Assembly (NCBI RefSeq): GCF_000002875.2
Contig: NC_009418.2
Coordinates: forward strand, 1-64,000
Direction: 5' to 3'
From: Leishmania infantum JPCM5
Lineage: Eukaryota; Euglenozoa; Kinetoplastea; Trypanosomatida; Trypanosomatidae
DNA length: 64,000 nt
Shown here: one piece after another, positions 59,979 to 64,000 of the stretch
Layout: each line of letters starts with the position of its first letter
Numbering within the stretch: position 1 is the first letter of the stretch
The notes under the pieces: model-generated
Database searches by the model: none
Seen by the model: the letters and a program-made list of their open reading frames with translations, nothing else
What the model was told of the DNA's origin: nothing
Program-made: the position numbers and the translations under genes

Positions 59979-61847
59979 ATGTCGTCGCCGTTCTTTGGCG
60001 AACTGCGAAAGACACTTCACAATAGATCGTACAGCTCCTGCGACTCGCTGCCTCGCCATGCTGCATCCCCGCCACGTCACGCGCAGTACGTGGAAGCCGA
60101 CAGGGCAGCGCCATCCTTATCGAAGAGCCCCACCTTTTCATCCGCCCCGCCGTCGCCAAAGTGCCCTGTGCCATGCACGCATACCATGTCGCACACAAAC
60201 AGCACCGTGCCGTCCAGCAAGCTTCCTTTCAGCAACAGTGTAACCGGCAACGGAGCAGTGTTGATAGGAACGCTTGCATCATTCGACTCTGAGGCTCCAA
60301 GAGGCAGGCCAGCCTCCGCTGTTGAAGATGGTGTCGCGAGCGGCAGCAGCAGCGGCCTCTCGCGTGCCGCCGTGCTGATGAGCGGCCGCGGTGACGCATC
60401 TCCGCCCTTTTCTCCGCAGCCATCTGGCTCTGTTCTAGCAGTCTTCTGCCCCCTCACTTCAAAGGCTTGGCAGTCGGGCACCCTACGCGACGGCATCGCA
60501 TTCGACGCGGACACGACGTCTAAAGTTAGCACTATATCCCCGCAAACAGGTCTGCAATCGCCATTCCTCTTTTCGTCTGGCTGGTCGCAGCAGAGCGTCT
60601 CGGCAGCGGCACAAGGCACGCCACCCTCCTTCGTGGGTACGCCGGGGCAATCCCTCATCAGCGCTGGGGCTGAAGGCGACGACGCCGAAGACATGCCGCA
60701 CAGCTGCGGCGCCATGTATTCCCCCAACCACTCTGTGAGCCTCTTGCCGGCACCCAAAGCTTTCGTGCCGGTCTGCCCCGTGCAGTCGCCGGAGCCTTTT
60801 GCGACGAAATTCACCGGCTCGCCTGTCTTCGAGGTTTCTCTTACGACACCGCCAAGCATCAGGGCGCCGCGGACGGGGGCGGCGAGGGGGGCCGGCGCCA
60901 CGCCAACTCAGTCCTCGTGCTTGCCGTCGGAGTCGTTGGAGCAGTATTCGCTGTTGCGGTCTCCGATACTCCACTCGTTGACACCGCTATCCATCTCACC
61001 CAGTGCACCTCTCTCACCGGGGTTTGGCTGCATTATGGGGACTGAGCAGACGCAAAGTCGACTCTCGCGCCATCGTCTAGCAGCTTCAGCCGGGTCCGAA
61101 CAGCTTCCTGTGAGAACGAGCACCGAGATGCGATCGCGCGGATCCGCGGTTGCGTCGCCGCCGTCCGCTGCTGTGCCGTCCGTAAACAGTAATCATGAAA
61201 CACTCAATGATCGTCTCGTCTCACCCGCGCGGCGCAGCTATCGCTGCCCACTGCCCAGCTCGAATGAGGCATCGCTCTCGTCGTTCTTCGCAGTGTACGA
61301 TGCAGGGCTCCACGCTAACCTTTCGATGGCCCAGGCGAGCGAAGAGGATGCGGCGCATCGAGCCACCAGCGCCACTCTTCCCCGCGTCTGTTCATCCAAA
61401 GACACGGAAGCGGAAGAAGGCGTTGCCGCCGCCCTTGCTCCTGACACCACGGATGACCCTTTTGAAGCCTTCAGGGATATTTTGCCTGCAGCGCAGTGGG
61501 GCAGCAGCGTCACAGAGATGCCGCCTCACATCACGACATCATCAGCGCCGTTCGAAACGGGGTCTGCGTTCCACAGCGTCACTGCCTTCGCGTCAGAGGC
61601 CCATGAGAAAGACAACCATCCAAGCGAAGAGCTCAACCAGAGCAACCGCCTTTCCTGTTTTTTCATGGAGAGGCATCGCAGTACCATAGCGCATCGACCC
61701 TCAGCGGCACAGCAGCGCAACTCAGTTAACAGATCCGTCGATACGCAGCGTACGGCAAGCAAGGCGATGACGCTGCAGCAACGCCAGCGACGTTTCTCCC
61801 TGCAACAGGAGGACAGCATTGAAATCAAGCGAAGGGGCTACGCGTGA
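59979..61847 (+). CDS. Hypothetical Ser/Pro/Ala-rich protein, 622 residues
   Basis: A single open frame from ATG 59979 on the coding strand. Almost the whole protein is Ser-, Pro-, Ala- and Thr-rich with many SP and TP pairs (for example TFSSAPPSPK and LSISPSAPLSP), typical of long disordered trypanosomatid proteins that may be phosphorylated. Possibly ordered islands occur near 420-460 (LSSFFAVYDAGLHANLSM) and 490-510 (DDPFEAFRDILPAAQWGSS). The C-terminus is basic (LQQRQRRFSLQQEDSIEIKRRG). No signal peptide, membrane segment or known domain. Function unknown; coding status good from length and codon use. Confidence 0.75.
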   Translation: MSSPFFGELRKTLHNRSYSSCDSLPRHAASPPRHAQYVEADRAAPSLSKSPTFSSAPPSPKCPVPCTHTMSHTNSTVPSSKLPFSNSVTGNGAVLIGTLASFDSEAPRGRPASAVEDGVASGSSSGLSRAAVLMSGRGDASPPFSPQPSGSVLAVFCPLTSKAWQSGTLRDGIAFDADTTSKVSTISPQTGLQSPFLFSSGWSQQSVSAAAQGTPPSFVGTPGQSLISAGAEGDDAEDMPHSCGAMYSPNHSVSLLPAPKAFVPVCPVQSPEPFATKFTGSPVFEVSLTTPPSIRAPRTGAARGAGATPTQSSCLPSESLEQYSLLRSPILHSLTPLSISPSAPLSPGFGCIMGTEQTQSRLSRHRLAASAGSEQLPVRTSTEMRSRGSAVASPPSAAVPSVNSNHETLNDRLVSPARRSYRCPLPSSNEASLSSFFAVYDAGLHANLSMAQASEEDAAHRATSATLPRVCSSKDTEAEEGVAAALAPDTTDDPFEAFRDILPAAQWGSSVTEMPPHITTSSAPFETGSAFHSVTAFASEAHEKDNHPSEELNQSNRLSCFFMERHRSTIAHRPSAAQQRNSVNRSVDTQRTASKAMTLQQRQRRFSLQQEDSIEIKRRGYA

Positions 61848-64000
61848 AAGCACGTGTGCCCCGCAGCGCTGCTCTATTCACTGGCCCCCCCCCCTCCTCC
61901 TCCCCTCTTCCCTGTCTTTGACTGCCTTACGCGAGTTTCTTTTCTGTTTTTTTTTTTTGGCCTCTTCCCTTTTGCGTTGTTTGCTTTACCCGTTGGCACA
62001 CCTGAGCGTTTTCTTTGCTCTCCTCTGGCGTCTGTGGTTTCGCGTCCACCACCCTTTTCCCTCCCTTTCATATAGCGCCTTTCGTGTGTGCATGTGCTGG
62101 AAACGCGACCTGTCGCTCCTGTTGAATAGCTCTCTCCTTCCCTCTGCATCCACTTCCTCCGTCAGGTGCGCCTCTCTCTCCCGGTGTATGCGCAGATGAG
62201 AAGTGGGTGTATGGGGGTATGGGAGCAAGGACGTGACGGGCAGACGGTGCCGAGCGACATAGATGTCGCCCCCCTCCCTCCCTCTCCTTTCCTCTCCTCC
62301 CCAACACGTTTTTCTTGCTGGTTGCGGTGTGGCCGCGCTCCTCTCGAAGGCGTTTGTTTGCTCTTCAGCATCATCCCTTTGTTGTGTTTCTCGGCTACTG
62401 TTTATCTTGGCTTGACGAGAACCGATGACCTCACACGGCTTTCTCTTCCCGTTTTTTCGCTGTTCTCGCTTCTTGTGTTGCACATGAGTCGAGATGTACA
62501 CGGAGCCGTCACTGCCGCAGAGCTTCTCTACTTGGTCGTCGCCAGCACCTCCTCTTTCTGTTAAGAGGCAGAGGAGTGCAGGCGTGTGTTGCGCACATGT
62601 GGCGTGCAGCGACACCCCCTCGCCCCTTCGGAAAAAAGGGGGAGACATCAACGGAGAAAACCACAACGCAAAAGAAATGCCTCTGCTTGACGCAGCAGCA
62701 GCAGTCGCGGATTCGCAACACCGCTTTTTCTCACTCTCCTTCGCTCTTTCTTGCTTTGTTTTTCTCTGAAGCGTTGCGCTTTCCTTTGTTTTCATGGTTT
62801 GTCTGTCCGCGTGTCTGCGTGTGCGTGCGCGGCATATAAGCAAGGATTGCAGGGGTGCCTCGGTTTACTTTGCGTGTGTCTGCGTCAACGAACAAGCAGC
62901 TCTGTGTGTTCCTTTTCGGCCTTCGCGTGACTTTTTGGGTCTCGGACGATGGGGAGGTTCGCTGGCGGATGATAGTGCTGGTGGTGTACATCGTCGTGGA
63001 TAACCTCGTGTCTCCTCGGCTGGTCGCGTTTTTTCACTCATCGCCGTTGAGTCGCCCTGTGTATGTCGCCTCTTTTTGTGTTTGTTTTCGTTGTTCTTCT
63101 CTTCGCTTGGCCGCCCCTCCTGGGATATCTACTCATGTACGTGTGTGCCGCTTCTCCCCGAAAATGTGTGCTGCGTGCTGTATGGGCCTTTTCACCTCTA
63201 CTATGCGTGCTTTCACTTCGTCAGCTCCTCCGATTTGGTCCGCGTTTTTCCGCTGCGCGGCTTTTCGTTTCTCTCGAGTTTATTTTGCGTTTTTGTTTTG
63301 TTTTCTAACGCGCTCAATCAACGCGGTGCTTATGTATGTAAGCAGGTGGTAGAGAGAGATTGGAGGTGAGGGAGTCGCACCCTGTTACAACGGCAGCCCC
63401 CCTCCCCCTTCTCAGGCGAGCACAAGAGTCCACACAGACTCACACAGCTTACCAACGCAGTGGCACACGCATGAAATTGAAGAAACGAAGCGTCAGCTGA
63501 GGTTCTTCAGAGGTGCACACGCGTCACGGTGCGCGCTCCAGGTATTGAGATGCGGCCACGCGCGCCTCTGCTGTCGCTCTTTTTGCTTAATTTCTCCTGT
63601 GGTGCTTTTTTGTTTTGCTTTGTGCGTGTGCGTGTGTGTGTGTGCCTGTATCGCTTCTGTTTACTTCGTTGCTTATTGTCGCCTCCTTGCGTGTGGGTCT
63701 TTCCTCATCACCGGCGCACGTCTGCTCGCCCTCTGTGTGCGTGTGTGTCCCTCTTTTTTTGTTGCGTTGTGCGCTTTACGTGGCAGCGCGTGTGCGCGCC
63801 CGCTGTGTATGGCTCCCTTTCGCGTTTGTCTGTGGGTGGATCGTTTTCCGTATGGGAGATCACACGGTAACCCCACACGTTCCGCTCGTGTGGATCACGA
63901 GGGGCTTAAATCCAAACATAAAATTAAAAAAAAAAGAAACGACGCGTGCCAGATGGAGAGGTGCGACCTGCGGATCTCGCTCGCAAAAGAGAGGGAGCGG
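61848..64000. other. Right-end gene-free stretch
   Basis: About 2.15 kb, strongly T/C-rich on plus, with C and T runs near 61886-61896 and 61948-61959, and A runs near 63926. The 285-residue minus-strand frame at 61986-62843 is low-complexity and antisense to the polycistron. Probably a long 3' UTR and leader for a gene beyond the window. Confidence 0.6.

Noticed and set aside
61986..62843. 285-residue minus-strand ORF
   Set aside because: Arg/Lys/Glu-rich peptide from the purine-rich complement of a pyrimidine-rich leader; no domain.
1..64000. tRNA, rRNA, snoRNA or spliced-leader genes
   Set aside because: I saw no tRNA A/B box arrangement or rRNA or spliced-leader signature by eye. tRNAscan-SE and Infernal runs would be decisive.

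Overview
The window is the left end of a kinetoplastid chromosome, almost certainly from Leishmania and probably subgenus Viannia. The evidence is CCCTAA telomere repeats at base 1, widely spaced intron-less genes on one strand behind pyrimidine-rich leaders, near-identical SIDER-like retroposons, and a characteristic gene order (ascorbate peroxidase, G6PDH, adenylate kinase pair, malate dehydrogenase cluster). From memory of Leishmania maps this order fits the start of chromosome 34; the species label is an inference.

Layout. 1-1268: telomere and subtelomere, with CCCTAA hexamers alternating with arrays of the octamer CCAGTACA (and variant CCCGTACA) and two copies of a ~60-bp telomere-associated block. 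1269-6103: gene-poor subtelomere with two SIDER-like elements in inverted orientation and one possible decayed copy. 6104-7024: one gene on the minus strand, a 3-ketoacyl-CoA reductase/17-beta-HSD12-type dehydrogenase, read toward the telomere. 7025-8610: divergent strand-switch region, the likely transcription start zone, containing a SIDER-like element and a TA microsatellite. From 8611 to the end every supported gene lies on the plus strand, as in one polycistronic unit: LRR protein, acylated STK16/NAK-like kinase, membrane J-protein, CLPTM1-family protein, two unrecognised proteins, ascorbate peroxidase, G6PDH, two decayed HPP-family relics, a PCI-domain CSN1/Rpn7-like protein, a PrimPol-like primase-polymerase, two adenylate kinase family proteins, four malate dehydrogenase family proteins, a Rrp17/Nop12-type nucleolar protein and a low-complexity protein. 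The last 2.1 kb has no supported gene.

Functionally, APX (haem peroxidase) and G6PDH (NADPH supply) are both linked to oxidative defence, and the four MDH paralogues plus adenylate kinases concern central carbon and energy metabolism. Adjacent trypanosomatid genes need not be functionally linked. Only two of the four MDH paralogues keep the full catalytic set; the other two have lost key residues. The two intact ones share mosaic blocks of near-identical DNA that suggest gene conversion.

Several genes have in-frame extensions at non-ATG codons or far upstream ATGs. I placed starts at the ATG that begins the recognisable protein (kinase 10675, large membrane protein 19327, G6PDH 27174, PCI protein 33379, MDHs 45952 and 55067, nucleolar protein 58065).
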